Below are positions 46,327 to 55,918 of a stretch of 64,000 nucleotides of DNA, in pieces. The stretch's first letter is position 1. Every line of letters starts with the position of its first letter. The notes beneath the pieces are model-generated. The model did no database searches. It saw only the letters and a list, made by a program, of their open reading frames with translations, and was not told where the DNA came from. The DNA is from Flagellimonas zhangzhouensis (GTDB lineage Bacteria > Bacteroidota > Bacteroidia > Flavobacteriales > Flavobacteriaceae), in contig NZ_FNKI01000001.1 in NCBI RefSeq assembly GCF_900102925.1, positions 310,001 through 374,000 on the forward strand, given 5' to 3'. The translations under genes and the position numbers were made by a program.

Positions 46327-48174
46327 TTATTCTACAGTTACAGATTTGGCCAAATTTCTTGGCTGATCTACATTACATCCTCTCATTACCGCAATATGGT
46401 ATGAAAGCAATTGCAATGGAATAGTAGTCAACAAAGGTGAAAGGCTTTCTGAAGTTTCAGGTACTTCGATAACGTGATCGGCCAATTCCTTTACGGTTTC
46501 ATCCCCTTCGGTAACAACGGCAATGATTCTTCCTTTTCTTGATTTGATTTCTTGAATGTTACTCACCACTTTTTCGTAATGTCCCTTTTTGGTTGCAATT
46601 ACAACAACTGGCATTTGCTCATCAATCAAAGCGATGGGTCCGTGTTTCATTTCGGCAGCTGGATAACCCTCTGCATGAATGTAACTGATTTCCTTAAGTT
46701 TTAACGCTCCTTCCAAAGCTACAGGGAAATTATAACCTCTTCCTAAGTATAGACAATTGGAGGAGTCTTGATAGATACTAGCAATTTCCTCAACCACCTT
46801 ATTGGATAGCAACGCTTTTTCAACCTTGGCTGGAATTCCTTCCAATTCGGTCAAATATTGATGGTAAGCAGTCTGTGATAGTGTACCATTCTCCTGAGCC
46901 AATTTTAAGGCCAACATGGTCAACACGGTTATCTGTGTGGTAAAGGCCTTGGTTGATGCAACACCAATTTCAGGTCCTGCGTGTGTATAGGCTCCTGCAT
47001 GGGTTTCCCTTGCAATGGATGATCCCACCACATTACAAACTCCAAATACAAAGGCTCCTTTTTCCTTGGCCAATTTTATTGCTGCCAAGGTGTCTGCGGT
47101 TTCACCAGATTGTGAAATTGCAATCAACACATCGTTTTCGGTAATGATTGGATTACGATATCTGAACTCTGAAGCATATTCTACTTCCACTGGGATTCGA
47201 GCCAAATCTTCAAATATGTATTCTGCTACCAAACCAGCATGCCAAGAGGTACCACAAGCAACGATAATAATACGATTGGCATTCAGGAATTTTTCCAAGT
47301 TTTGGTCAATTCCTGCCATTTTCACCAATCCTTTATCAGCTAAAAGTCTACCACGATAGGTGTCCAAAATCGCTTTTGGTTGTTCGTAGATTTCCTTGAG
47401 CATAAAGTGATCGTAACCACCCTTTTCAATTTCCTCCAAGTTCATTTGAAGTTCCAAGATATTAGGGTAAGCAATGGAATCGTCCTTTATTTTTCGAAGT
47501 TTGATTTCCTTTCCTATACGAACAATAGCCATTTCTTCATCTTCCAAATACACCGCATTATTGGTGTATTCAATAAAAGGAGTAGCATCAGAAGCGATAA
47601 AATATTCGTTTTCTCCGATTCCGATAGCTAGCGGACTACCTAATTTGGCAACAACAATCTCATCAGGCTTGTTTTTATCAAACACAGCTATAGCGTAGGC
47701 TCCTACCACTTGGTTCAATGCAATTTGAACAGCATGACCCAATTTTACACCTTCTTTCTTCTGTATCTCTTCAATAAGGTTGATAAGAACTTCAGTATCC
47801 GTGTCGGACTCAAAAGTATACCCTCTTTTAATCAAGGCTTGCTTGATACTTTCGTAGTTCTCGATAATTCCATTATGAATAATGACCAAATCTCCAGAAT
47901 TGGAGAAGTGTGGGTGTGAGTTCACGTCGTTTGGCACACCATGCGTTGCCCAACGTGTATGGCCAAGTCCTAATTTACCATTTGTAGCAATGGTAGCTTC
48001 GGCTTTGTTTTTTAAATCTTCAACTTTTCCTTTTGTTTTGGAAAGCGAGGTGTTTTCACCATCAAAAAGGGCAATACCTGCACTATCGTAACCACGATAT
48101 TCAAGTCTTTGTAATCCTTTGATCAATATGGGATAGGCTTCTCTATGACCGATATATCCAACTATTCCACACAT
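46327..48174 (-). CDS. glmS: glutamine-fructose-6-phosphate aminotransferase
   Basis: The 615-residue enzyme has an N-terminal glutaminase domain with nucleophile Cys2 (MCGIVGYIG) and LEYRGYDSAGIA. Two SIS domains follow (ACGTSWHAGL, ISQSGETADTLAA), and the protein ends RNLAKSVTVE. It makes glucosamine-6-phosphate for peptidoglycan and LPS. The leader of about 35 nt is too short for a glmS ribozyme and shows none of its features. Confidence 0.98.
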   Translation of the reverse strand: MCGIVGYIGHREAYPILIKGLQRLEYRGYDSAGIALFDGENTSLSKTKGKVEDLKNKAEATIATNGKLGLGHTRWATHGVPNDVNSHPHFSNSGDLVIIHNGIIENYESIKQALIKRGYTFESDTDTEVLINLIEEIQKKEGVKLGHAVQIALNQVVGAYAIAVFDKNKPDEIVVAKLGSPLAIGIGENEYFIASDATPFIEYTNNAVYLEDEEMAIVRIGKEIKLRKIKDDSIAYPNILELQMNLEEIEKGGYDHFMLKEIYEQPKAILDTYRGRLLADKGLVKMAGIDQNLEKFLNANRIIIVACGTSWHAGLVAEYIFEDLARIPVEVEYASEFRYRNPIITENDVLIAISQSGETADTLAAIKLAKEKGAFVFGVCNVVGSSIARETHAGAYTHAGPEIGVASTKAFTTQITVLTMLALKLAQENGTLSQTAYHQYLTELEGIPAKVEKALLSNKVVEEIASIYQDSSNCLYLGRGYNFPVALEGALKLKEISYIHAEGYPAAEMKHGPIALIDEQMPVVVIATKKGHYEKVVSNIQEIKSRKGRIIAVVTEGDETVKELADHVIEVPETSESLSPLLTTIPLQLLSYHIAVMRGCNVDQPRNLAKSVTVE

Positions 48175-48219
48175 AAGATATTTTTAAGTTAACAATCTAT
48201 TTGGGGGAGATATGTTCCT

Positions 48220-48251
48220 CAAATTTATAATGTATACGTGTATATTGACAA
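48220..48251 (-). promoter_or_regulatory. glmS promoter
   Basis: On the minus strand, TTG (48249-48251), a 21-bp spacer and TAAATTTG (48220-48227) match the Bacteroidota consensus. The spacer contains a near-palindromic ATACACGTATAC. Confidence 0.55.
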
Positions 48252-48302
48252 TTCCGATTGTTTTAAACGATGAAAGTTCAAAAAATCCCTTTATTGGCAA
48301 GT

Positions 48303-50132
48303 TTAGTTGGCTTCCGTATAGAAAATTTCCAGCTTTAGCTTCATATCCTCTTCACCCGCTGCCACATTACTTCCATACAAAACGGTTCCTAAAGGGCTAA
48401 TTGTTGCAGCAACTGGATAGTCAATAATTCCACCCACATTTGTAGGTGCTTCTTGAGCTGCTGTAAAAGCAATATTTGCTGTGGAGGTCAATCCCAATTT
48501 CGCGTTCACGGAATCCCTAACAATAATGTTGTTGATATGCTCCGTAATTCTAATGGTATATTTATAGCCTAAACCATTATTCTTTTCCAACACTCCATCA
48601 TACTCAGAATAATACTCCAATGGATTTGCTGTGGTCTGTGGGTTCGAGATTTCATTGACATCATACAAAGGCAAATTTGTCTCTTGATTGTACAAATAAA
48701 TTCTTTGTGGCTCATAAACTTCATTTCCTGATGCATCCAAGGTTTCACGATCCACATAAAAAACAAGATTGGCCTCGTTAATTATCCAGTTGTTTTGCTT
48801 TATCTGGTTAATGATTTCATCCCCGCCATTTTCCAAAGCGTCAAATAATCTTATCTCGGTTTGCGTACCTCCACCTTTCATATAAATTCTAGAAGCATTT
48901 TCACCATTATCCAAGGCACTTGCTATGTTTGTTGGGTACACTTCATTTTCGAACACATTTACCGCATTTCCGACAACATTTGTGGAGCTCGCCTGTAAAA
49001 AGTTAAGCACATATTCACTTTCTGCCGTTACTACTTCATCCTCCTCAGGGTCGTAGTCTTGGTACTCATATGTAATGGTAATATTGGCTTCTGTTAAATT
49101 CAACAGGAACATAAGCTCCTCCATATCTGACCCCTCCAAATAAATACCACGTATAAAATTGGTGAAATTGGATTGGCTCAACAATTCGGAACTTCCTTCT
49201 TTATCCAATATGTTTTCTTGAAAAAATTGATTGTTCAATGGAACACGAATTCCTGGATTTAGCCTTGAGGTTATAACGGTTGACTCATCCACATCTTCTG
49301 TATCAGGGTCATCCTCATCTTCATAGAACAAATACTCCTCATTGCTCACAGTAACTTCACCGTTAAAAAGTGTTTCCCCAATAAAACTTGAGAAATCTTG
49401 ATTGGAATAATACTCCTGAGTTTCTTGAAAACCAGAATTTGGATCAAGGTTACGCAATAAGTAATTGGAACGGGAAACTGATAGATTAAAAGTCTGATCG
49501 CGGTCTCCGTAAATACTGTCCAAATCGAACCTGTTAGGATAGTTGTTGGCCACAAAACCTTCTTGAGAACCCGTATCTTCAGGGTCAAACGGGTTGGAAC
49601 CCAAAATACGTTCTTGGTTATCGGTTACGCCATCGTTATCCCAATCAGAATTGGGATCATCCACATCGTCACCACTTTCAAACTCATCATCTACACCATC
49701 CCCATCACTATCACCAGAAGGAGGTAATTGAAAAGGAATGTATAAATATACTTCCTTAACTGTTTCATTCTCATCTATGGTAGAATCACTTTCATCAGTA
49801 TCAGCATTGTCTTCAGAATCTTGGGAAAGACCTCCAAACGTAGGGGATGATGAATTGGGCAATGTTATTTGGGAAATAATGCTTGCCTTTCTTCTACCAT
49901 ACACAGGATCATTAAAGGTTCCAAGTTGGTATAAGGACAATCTATTGGTCTGTACAGCAGTTATACCTTTATTATAGGCAAACACATCGTACTCTATTTT
50001 ACCAGTGGTAAAGGGCTCTCCATCTATAACTCCACTACCTATGGTCTCCAACTCATCTTCACATGAAGTCATCGACAAAAAGAAAGTTCCAGCCAATATC
50101 GCTGAAACTTTGAAAACCTTAGAAAATTTCAT
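48303..50132 (-). CDS. DUF4270 family lipoprotein with thrombospondin type 3-like repeats
   Basis: The 609-residue protein has a lipoprotein signal ending LSMTSC (about residue 24). It begins with the DUF4270 block [20 protein letters not shown]. Residues about 137-190 carry acidic calcium-binding repeats of TSP3 type ([28 protein letters not shown]). The remainder is predicted beta-rich. It is probably at the cell surface. It lies 4 bp after the short glycogen-synthase-like gene, a conserved flavobacterial pairing from memory. Function is unknown. Confidence 0.82.
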   Translation of the reverse strand: MKFSKVFKVSAILAGTFFLSMTSCEDELETIGSGVIDGEPFTTGKIEYDVFAYNKGITAVQTNRLSLYQLGTFNDPVYGRRKASIISQITLPNSSSPTFGGLSQDSEDNADTDESDSTIDENETVKEVYLYIPFQLPPSGDSDGDGVDDEFESGDDVDDPNSDWDNDGVTDNQERILGSNPFDPEDTGSQEGFVANNYPNRFDLDSIYGDRDQTFNLSVSRSNYLLRNLDPNSGFQETQEYYSNQDFSSFIGETLFNGEVTVSNEEYLFYEDEDDPDTEDVDESTVITSRLNPGIRVPLNNQFFQENILDKEGSSELLSQSNFTNFIRGIYLEGSDMEELMFLLNLTEANITITYEYQDYDPEEDEVVTAESEYVLNFLQASSTNVVGNAVNVFENEVYPTNIASALDNGENASRIYMKGGGTQTEIRLFDALENGGDEIINQIKQNNWIINEANLVFYVDRETLDASGNEVYEPQRIYLYNQETNLPLYDVNEISNPQTTANPLEYYSEYDGVLEKNNGLGYKYTIRITEHINNIIVRDSVNAKLGLTSTANIAFTAAQEAPTNVGGIIDYPVAATISPLGTVLYGSNVAAGEEDMKLKLEIFYTEAN

Positions 50133-50136
50133 TCAA

Positions 50137-50952
50137 TCAATCTATTTTTAATACCTCTTGGTTATAGAAATTCGTATAAGCCTCTTCTGCTTCTTGTAAA
50201 GGAACATAGGGCAAAACGGGTTTGGAAAGACTATTTATGTGATTAACAAGGTCCTCAGATAAGTCCTCCGCGGCTAAAATAACGGCATCAGAATGATCTA
50301 CGGCAATCTTTAACAAATTATTATAGTCGGGAGTTGATATGGCCTTAATTTCTTCTTTATCAATACCATCGAAGGAAATTTTATCAATCATTGCGGTATC
50401 CAATTCGCCTTCAAAACCTTTACCATACACCGAAGTAACAATTTTACTATCGGCAAACAATGGCTCATCACCATAGTATTTTCTAAGGTAAAGTGGCAAC
50501 ATGGAAGCCATCCAACCATGAACATGGATAATATCTGGAGCCCAATTCAATTTTTTAACGGTTTCAACAACCCCTTTTGCAAAGAAAATTGCTCTTTCAT
50601 CGTTATCTGGGAAAAGATTGCCATCCGCATCGGCGAAAGTGGCCTTTCTTTTAAAATATTCATCATTGTCTATAAAATAGACCTGAATCCGTTCTTTTGG
50701 AATAGAAGCTACCTTAATGATCAACGGCATATCCATGTCATTGATAACAAGATTCATTCCCGACAAACGAATAACCTCATGCAATTGATGTCTTCTTTCG
50801 TTGATGTTTCCGTACCTTGGCATGAAAATACGGATTTGCCCCCCATTGCTGTTCACCATGCGGGGTGCCTCGTACGACATTAAAGAAACTGGATTCTCTG
50901 GAAGATAGGGGACTAATTCAGAAGATACAAACAATACCTTTTTACCATTCAT
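50137..50952 (-). CDS. single-domain glycogen/starch synthase-like protein (GT5 N-terminal half)
   Basis: The 271-residue protein matches only the N-terminal Rossmann domain of GlgA: KKVLFVSSELVPYLPENPVS at the start, PRYGNINERRHQL, and DIIHVHGWMASMLPLYLRKY. The C-terminal GT-B domain that binds ADP-glucose is missing, and the chain ends naturally at an acidic tail. It cannot be an ordinary glycogen synthase. Many Bacteroidota carry this short form next to panC, so it is probably a functional derivative of unknown role. It is divergent from panC. Confidence 0.82.
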   Translation of the reverse strand: MNGKKVLFVSSELVPYLPENPVSLMSYEAPRMVNSNGGQIRIFMPRYGNINERRHQLHEVIRLSGMNLVINDMDMPLIIKVASIPKERIQVYFIDNDEYFKRKATFADADGNLFPDNDERAIFFAKGVVETVKKLNWAPDIIHVHGWMASMLPLYLRKYYGDEPLFADSKIVTSVYGKGFEGELDTAMIDKISFDGIDKEEIKAISTPDYNNLLKIAVDHSDAVILAAEDLSEDLVNHINSLSKPVLPYVPLQEAEEAYTNFYNQEVLKID

Positions 50953-50987
50953 AAAACTTTCTTTTGTTTATCTGAAAAACGTAGCTG

Positions 50988-50995
50988 CAAAAGTA
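50988..50995 (-). promoter_or_regulatory. -7 box for the GT5-DUF4270 operon
   Basis: TACTTTTG on the minus strand fits TAnnTTTG, 35 bp before the start codon. A CTG lies 19 bp upstream in the -33 position. Confidence 0.45.
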
Positions 50996-51026
50996 CAAAA
51001 ATTATGCTGATTACCAGTATTTATAG

Positions 51027-51034
51027 TATTTTTG
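51027..51034 (+). promoter_or_regulatory. -7 box for panC
   Basis: TATTTTTG followed by C fits the -7 consensus, 19 bp before ATG 51054. It supports the later of two in-frame starts. Confidence 0.45.
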
Positions 51035-51053
51035 CACGCTTTTGGACCTTGAT

Positions 51054-51902
51054 ATGAAGATATTTCACCAAAAAAATGCGCTTAATTCCTTTGTTGAGGA
51101 AGAGCGAAACAAAAACCGCACAATTGGCCTTGTACCCACTATGGGCGCACTACACAAGGGTCATATATCTTTGGTTAAAAAAGCTCTTTTAGAGAATGAT
51201 TCGGTAGTTGTGAGCATTTTTGTAAATCCCACCCAATTCGATAAAAAAGACGACCTAGAAAAATATCCGCGCAATTTTGATAAGGATGCAGAACTTCTTA
51301 AAGTAGTTTCGGACGATATTGTAGTATTTGCTCCGACAGTTGACGAAATTTATGGTGATAACATTAAATCCGAAACATATCAGTTCGATGGGTTGGACAA
51401 GGTAATGGAAGGGGAGTTTCGGACAGGACATTTTGACGGAGTTGGAACCATTGTAGAGTTGTTGCTTCGTACGGTTGATCCCGATAAGGCCTATTTTGGA
51501 GAGAAAGATTTTCAGCAACTGCAGATCATTCGAAAAATGGTTGAAATCAAAAAACTACCTTATACTATAATAGGTTGTCCCATTGAAAGGGAGCCACACG
51601 GACTGGCCATGAGTTCACGTAATGAAAGACTTTCACCTACGACAAGAGATGAAGCAAATTTTATTTACGAAACCCTTAAAACTGCCAAGACTAAATTTGG
51701 CACGGAAAGTGCACAAGAAATAGTACAATGGGTTGAATCGGAATATGGAAAACATCCAATTTTCGACCTCGAATATTTTGAAATAGCAGATGAGGCCACC
51801 CTGACTCCTATTTTAAAAATAAAAAATAACCAAAAATATAGGGCGTTTATTGCCGTTTATGCAGACGGCGTGCGTTTAATTGATAATCTAAGATTGAATT
51901 GA
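51054..51902 (+). CDS. panC: pantothenate synthetase
   Basis: The 282-residue enzyme joins pantoate and beta-alanine with ATP. It has VPTMGALHKGHISLV (HxGH-type motif), IFVNPTQFDKKDDLEKYPR, GEFRTGHFDGVGTIV, GEKDFQQLQII and the KMSKS-like AMSSRNERLS. An ATG four codons upstream (51042) is less likely given the -7 box at 51027. panD follows after 12 bp, giving both branches of vitamin B5 synthesis. Confidence 0.97.
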   Translation: MKIFHQKNALNSFVEEERNKNRTIGLVPTMGALHKGHISLVKKALLENDSVVVSIFVNPTQFDKKDDLEKYPRNFDKDAELLKVVSDDIVVFAPTVDEIYGDNIKSETYQFDGLDKVMEGEFRTGHFDGVGTIVELLLRTVDPDKAYFGEKDFQQLQIIRKMVEIKKLPYTIIGCPIEREPHGLAMSSRNERLSPTTRDEANFIYETLKTAKTKFGTESAQEIVQWVESEYGKHPIFDLEYFEIADEATLTPILKIKNNQKYRAFIAVYADGVRLIDNLRLN

Positions 51903-51914
51903 TATTTTTGCACC

Positions 51915-52265
51915 ATGCAAATAGAAGTTGTAAAATCTAAAGTTCACAGAGTTAAAGTAACTGGGGCAGACCTCAATTATATTGGGAGCATTACCATTGA
52001 TGAAGATATCATGGATGCCGCCAATATTATCCGTGGCGAAAAAGTACAAATTGTGAACAATAATAACGGTGAGCGTTTGGAAACCTATGCGATTCCAGGT
52101 CCAAGAGGTTCAGGTGAAGTCACCTTAAACGGAGCAGCAGCCCGTAAAGTGGCTGTGGGCGACGTATTGATATTGATCACTTATGCGTGGATGGATATTG
52201 AAGAAGCAAAAGTCTTCAACCCGTCGCTGGTGTTCCCCAACGAAGCCACCAATCTACTCAACTAA
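51915..52265 (+). CDS. panD: aspartate 1-decarboxylase
   Basis: The 116-residue proenzyme has the self-cleavage site Gly24-Ser25 in [19 protein letters not shown], which yields the pyruvoyl cofactor on the new N-terminus. [20 protein letters not shown] and the conserved ILITYAWM follow. It makes beta-alanine for PanC. The gene lies directly after panC. Confidence 0.97.
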   Translation: MQIEVVKSKVHRVKVTGADLNYIGSITIDEDIMDAANIIRGEKVQIVNNNNGERLETYAIPGPRGSGEVTLNGAAARKVAVGDVLILITYAWMDIEEAKVFNPSLVFPNEATNLLN

Positions 52266-52267
52266 TT

Positions 52268-53233
52268 TTGGGAAAATCCCTGAAAAAATTCCTTAAGATT
52301 TTTGTTCCCATGGCCTTTGGGCTTTTCTTGGTTTGGTATTCCTACAATTCCACCACACCCGAAGAAAGGGAACAAATCATCCATTACATTTCCAATGCAA
52401 GCCCATTTTGGGTAACAATTTCAGTAATCATAGGAATTTTGAGTCATATCTCCAGGGCAATGCGTTGGAATTATCTTTTGGAGCCATTAGGATTCAAACC
52501 CAAAATCATCAACAACGTTTTTATTGTCCTGATATCCTATTTTGCCAATCTGGGAATTCCTAGATCTGGTGAAATATTAAGGGCAACTGCTTTAACTACT
52601 TACGAGAATGTTCCATTTGAAAAAGGGTTCGGCACCATCGTTACGGAAAGGGTCATTGACCTTTTAATGTTATTGATCATCATCATGATCACCTTGGTGC
52701 TTCAGACCGATTTTATCTTGGGCTTTTTGGAAGAAAAAGGCGTAAACATTTTGGGAGCCATAGGTATTTTAGCCTTCGGAATAATTGGATTGTTCGTTGG
52801 CACCTTTATCATCCGTAGATCAAATTCACCCTTTGCTTTAAAATTGAAAGGGTTTTTAAACGGCCTTTTAGATGGTGTAATGAGCATTTTCAAAATGAAA
52901 AACAAATGGCCGTTCATCTTACACACCTTATTTATTTGGATCGCCTATTTTGGCATGTTTTGGGTGATTAAACACACCGTTGAAGAAACCGTAGACTTAA
53001 GCCTTAGTCAATTATTGGTAGGATTTGTCGCAGGCGCCTTTGCCATGTCCACAACAAACGGCGGAATAGGTCTGTATCCTATCGCTGTAAGTGCCGCCTT
53101 GGGCATTTATGGAATCAATTCCATTTCTGGTGATGCTTTCGGATGGATCATGTGGATCGCACAAACCCTCATGGTCGTAGTTTTTGGCACAATATCTTTC
53201 ATAGTTTTACCGTTACTAAATAGAAATCGGTAA
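52268..53233 (+). CDS. lysylphosphatidylglycerol synthase TM region/YbhN family flippase-like protein
   Basis: The 321-residue protein has about eight transmembrane helices and the family segments ISRAMRWNYLLEPLGFKPK and FANLGIPRSGEILRATALTT. Later come GTIVTERVIDLLMLLIIIMI and a C-terminal AMSTTNGGIGLYPIAVSAAL. The soluble aminoacyl-transferase domain of MprF is absent, so lipid translocation is the likely role. The start is TTG 52268, two bases after panD, implying co-translation with panCD. Confidence 0.85.
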   Translation: MGKSLKKFLKIFVPMAFGLFLVWYSYNSTTPEEREQIIHYISNASPFWVTISVIIGILSHISRAMRWNYLLEPLGFKPKIINNVFIVLISYFANLGIPRSGEILRATALTTYENVPFEKGFGTIVTERVIDLLMLLIIIMITLVLQTDFILGFLEEKGVNILGAIGILAFGIIGLFVGTFIIRRSNSPFALKLKGFLNGLLDGVMSIFKMKNKWPFILHTLFIWIAYFGMFWVIKHTVEETVDLSLSQLLVGFVAGAFAMSTTNGGIGLYPIAVSAALGIYGINSISGDAFGWIMWIAQTLMVVVFGTISFIVLPLLNRNR

Positions 53234-53262
53234 CCCCAAAGCCGTAAAAAATACTTAACCAA

Positions 53263-54405
53263 ATGAAAAAATGTCTATTCGCTTTAATAGGCTTTTTGTG
53301 CTTGAACCTGAACGCGCAAGTGCAAAAGGAAATCTTTGAATCCTTCAAACTACAAGAGCGAAGGGATGTTTCCTATTACTTCCCCGAAGATTATTCCGAC
53401 GACAAACTGTATCCATTAATTATAGTACTAGATGCCGATTACTTTTTTGATTTGGTAGTTGCAAATGTAAAATTTCAAAGCCGTTTGGATCGTATGCCAG
53501 AATCCATCGTGGTTGGAATACACCAATCCGAAAACGATTTAAGATGGGAAGATTGCGATTGGGAAGATGGCACTGGACTGCCAACGGAAAAAGGAAAAAT
53601 GTTCTACGAATTTTTGGGAACCGAGTTGATTCCTTACATGGCAACAACTTATAAGATTGCCCCATTTAAAATGTTTGTTGGATACGATATCACCGCAAAT
53701 TTTGGAAACTATTATTTGTTCAAGGACAATTCATTCTTCAATTCCTTTGTTAGTATTTCGCCAGTTTTGGCACCAGAAATGGAGAATCGCGTACCAGAAC
53801 GTTTGTCCGCTTTAAACCAAACAATTTTTTATAACCTAATTTTAGAAAAAGCCCCTTCGGAAGACAGACAGCTTATTTTACAAATGAACCACAGTATCAA
53901 CTCTATCGAAAAAGAATCGTTACACTACTTTTTTGATGAATACGAAGATGCTGACCACGAATCCGTTGCCGCTTACGGGATAAGCAAAGCCTTCGATAAT
54001 GTGTTCAAAATTTACAGACCAATCACTCCTGAAGAATACAAAACCGAAATTGTGACTTCCGAAGAACCTGTTTTCAACTATTTGGAAAAGCGTTACAATA
54101 CCATCGAGGACCTATTTGGTTTTGAAAAACAAGTGGAGCTCAACGACATTATGGCCATTTATGCGGCCTGCTTAAAAAAGCAAGACTACGAATCCCTAAA
54201 ACCATTGGCCGATTTGTGCAAAAAAGAATTTCCTGAAACAATGATGGGATTTTATTTTGAAGCAGAGCATTATGAATTTTTAGGAGAGCCCAAAAAAGCG
54301 TTCAAAGCATTTGAAAAAGCATTCCAAATGGAAGAAATCGACTTTTTGACCAAGGATTTGGCACTCGAAAAAATAGATGCGCTAAAAGCTGACTTCGGTT
54401 GGTAA
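53263..54405 (+). CDS. exported esterase-fold (alpha/beta hydrolase) protein lacking the nucleophile serine
   Basis: The 380-residue protein has a signal peptide (to about 19, LNLNAQ). Esterase-D-like segments follow: FPEDYSDDKLYPLIIVLDAD, SIVVGIHQSENDLRWEDCDW and FLGTELIPYMATTYK. The nucleophile elbow that should read GxSxGG reads GYDITAN (140-146), with Asp142 at the serine position. A late DADHESVAAYG keeps a possible catalytic histidine. The C-terminal 100 residues are helical and TPR-like. It is probably a binding protein, not a hydrolase. Confidence 0.8.
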   Translation: MKKCLFALIGFLCLNLNAQVQKEIFESFKLQERRDVSYYFPEDYSDDKLYPLIIVLDADYFFDLVVANVKFQSRLDRMPESIVVGIHQSENDLRWEDCDWEDGTGLPTEKGKMFYEFLGTELIPYMATTYKIAPFKMFVGYDITANFGNYYLFKDNSFFNSFVSISPVLAPEMENRVPERLSALNQTIFYNLILEKAPSEDRQLILQMNHSINSIEKESLHYFFDEYEDADHESVAAYGISKAFDNVFKIYRPITPEEYKTEIVTSEEPVFNYLEKRYNTIEDLFGFEKQVELNDIMAIYAACLKKQDYESLKPLADLCKKEFPETMMGFYFEAEHYEFLGEPKKAFKAFEKAFQMEEIDFLTKDLALEKIDALKADFGW

Positions 54406-54427
54406 TTTTCTAGATGGGTAAATAGCT

Positions 54428-54480
54428 GGATTAATTGGATTATTGGACTATTCAATTCCAAGATTCCAATTCTCAATTCC
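54428..54480. repeat. imperfect inverted repeat upstream of radA
   Basis: GGATTAATTGGATTATTGGA (54428-54447) pairs imperfectly with the GGAATT/TTCC-rich stretch ending at 54480. It is built of short periodic units, like the element between atpD and atpC. Confidence 0.45.
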
Positions 54481-54508
54481 ATATCTTTAGCCTTTCATCA
54501 AATTTGAA

Positions 54509-55867
54509 ATGGCCAAGACCAAAACAGCATTTTTTTGTCAAAACTGCGGCACCCAATATGCCAAGTGGGTAGGACAATGTTCCTCTTGTAAGGAATGGAA
54601 CACCATTGTGGAAGAAGTGGTCCAAAAAGAGGACAAAAAAGGTTGGAAGACCGATACCGTAGCCAAACAAGCCAATAAACCCCTACGTGTTTCAGAAATC
54701 ACTCAAGAAAAAGAACTTCGTTTAGATACCTTAGATCAAGAATTCAACCGAGTTTTAGGGGGTGGATTGGTTCCAGGATCTTTGACCCTTTTAGGGGGTG
54801 AACCAGGTATTGGAAAAAGTACGTTGCTGCTTCAAATTGCCCTAAAACTCCCTTACAAAATACTCTATGTTTCAGGGGAGGAAAGCCAACGACAAATAAA
54901 AATGCGTGCCGATCGTATTCAACCCAATAGTGAAAACTGCTACATCCTTACCGAGACAAAAACTCAAAATATTTTTCAGCAGATTTCGACCATAGAACCT
55001 GATTTGGTTGTTATTGATTCCATTCAAACGTTACACACCGATTATATTGAATCAGCAGCTGGGAGCATTTCACAAATCCGCGAGTGTACGGCGGAACTTA
55101 TCAAATTTGCCAAAGAAACACACACTCCAGTTATTTTGGTAGGTCACATCACAAAAGATGGTACCATCGCTGGCCCCAAAATTTTGGAACATATGGTGGA
55201 TACAGTGCTCCAATTCGAAGGAGATCGCAACTATGTCTACCGAATTTTACGTTCCCTTAAAAACCGTTTTGGCTCCACCGCCGAATTGGGCATCTACGAA
55301 ATGCAAGGGAGTGGATTGCGCGAAGTGAACAATCCCTCCGAAGTTTTGATTTCTAAAAATGAGGAAGACCTCAGCGGAACTGCGATTGCCGCAACAGTGG
55401 AGGGCATGCGCCCCTTACTCATTGAAATTCAAGCATTGGTGAGCACGGCAGTTTACGGTACACCGCAAAGATCTGCCACGGGTTTCAATGCCAAAAGATT
55501 GAATATGCTACTTGCCGTTTTGGAAAAACGAGCAGGTTTTAAACTGGGAGCAAAAGATGTCTTTTTGAACATTACAGGTGGCATCTCCGTGGACGATCCT
55601 GCTATTGACTTAGCCGTAATGGCCGCAATCTTGTCCAGTAATTCGGATATCGCAATAGAGAAGGGAGTTTGTTTTGCTGCAGAAGTAGGACTTGCTGGAG
55701 AAATTAGACCTGTACAGCGTGTGGATCAACGAATCCTTGAAGCTGAAAAATTGGGCTTCTCCAAAATATTCGTATCCAAAAGCAATAAAATAGGTTTGAA
55801 AAAGACAGGCATACAGATTCAAAAAGTTTCAAAGATTGAAGATGTAGTGGCCCACCTATTTGGTTAG
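54509..55867 (+). CDS. radA: DNA repair protein RadA
   Basis: The 452-residue protein has an N-terminal zinc finger (CQNCGTQYAKWVGQCSSC). A RecA-like ATPase follows with Walker A GGEPGIGKST, the RadA KNRFG motif (LKNRFGSTAELGIYEM) and a Lon-protease-like C-terminal domain (GFKLGAKDVFLNITGGISVD). It is a branch-migration helicase in recombination repair. It ends the panC-panD gene stretch. Confidence 0.97.
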   Translation: MAKTKTAFFCQNCGTQYAKWVGQCSSCKEWNTIVEEVVQKEDKKGWKTDTVAKQANKPLRVSEITQEKELRLDTLDQEFNRVLGGGLVPGSLTLLGGEPGIGKSTLLLQIALKLPYKILYVSGEESQRQIKMRADRIQPNSENCYILTETKTQNIFQQISTIEPDLVVIDSIQTLHTDYIESAAGSISQIRECTAELIKFAKETHTPVILVGHITKDGTIAGPKILEHMVDTVLQFEGDRNYVYRILRSLKNRFGSTAELGIYEMQGSGLREVNNPSEVLISKNEEDLSGTAIAATVEGMRPLLIEIQALVSTAVYGTPQRSATGFNAKRLNMLLAVLEKRAGFKLGAKDVFLNITGGISVDDPAIDLAVMAAILSSNSDIAIEKGVCFAAEVGLAGEIRPVQRVDQRILEAEKLGFSKIFVSKSNKIGLKKTGIQIQKVSKIEDVVAHLFG

Positions 55868-55918
55868 ACTAAGTTTCTGATGGTTTCTTTCTATATTTAA
55901 GAAACTTTCAAACTGCAC

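Noticed and set aside
48175-48219. glmS ribozyme in the glmS leader
   Set aside because: The leader downstream of the predicted promoter is about 40 nt, too short, and shows no ribozyme core.
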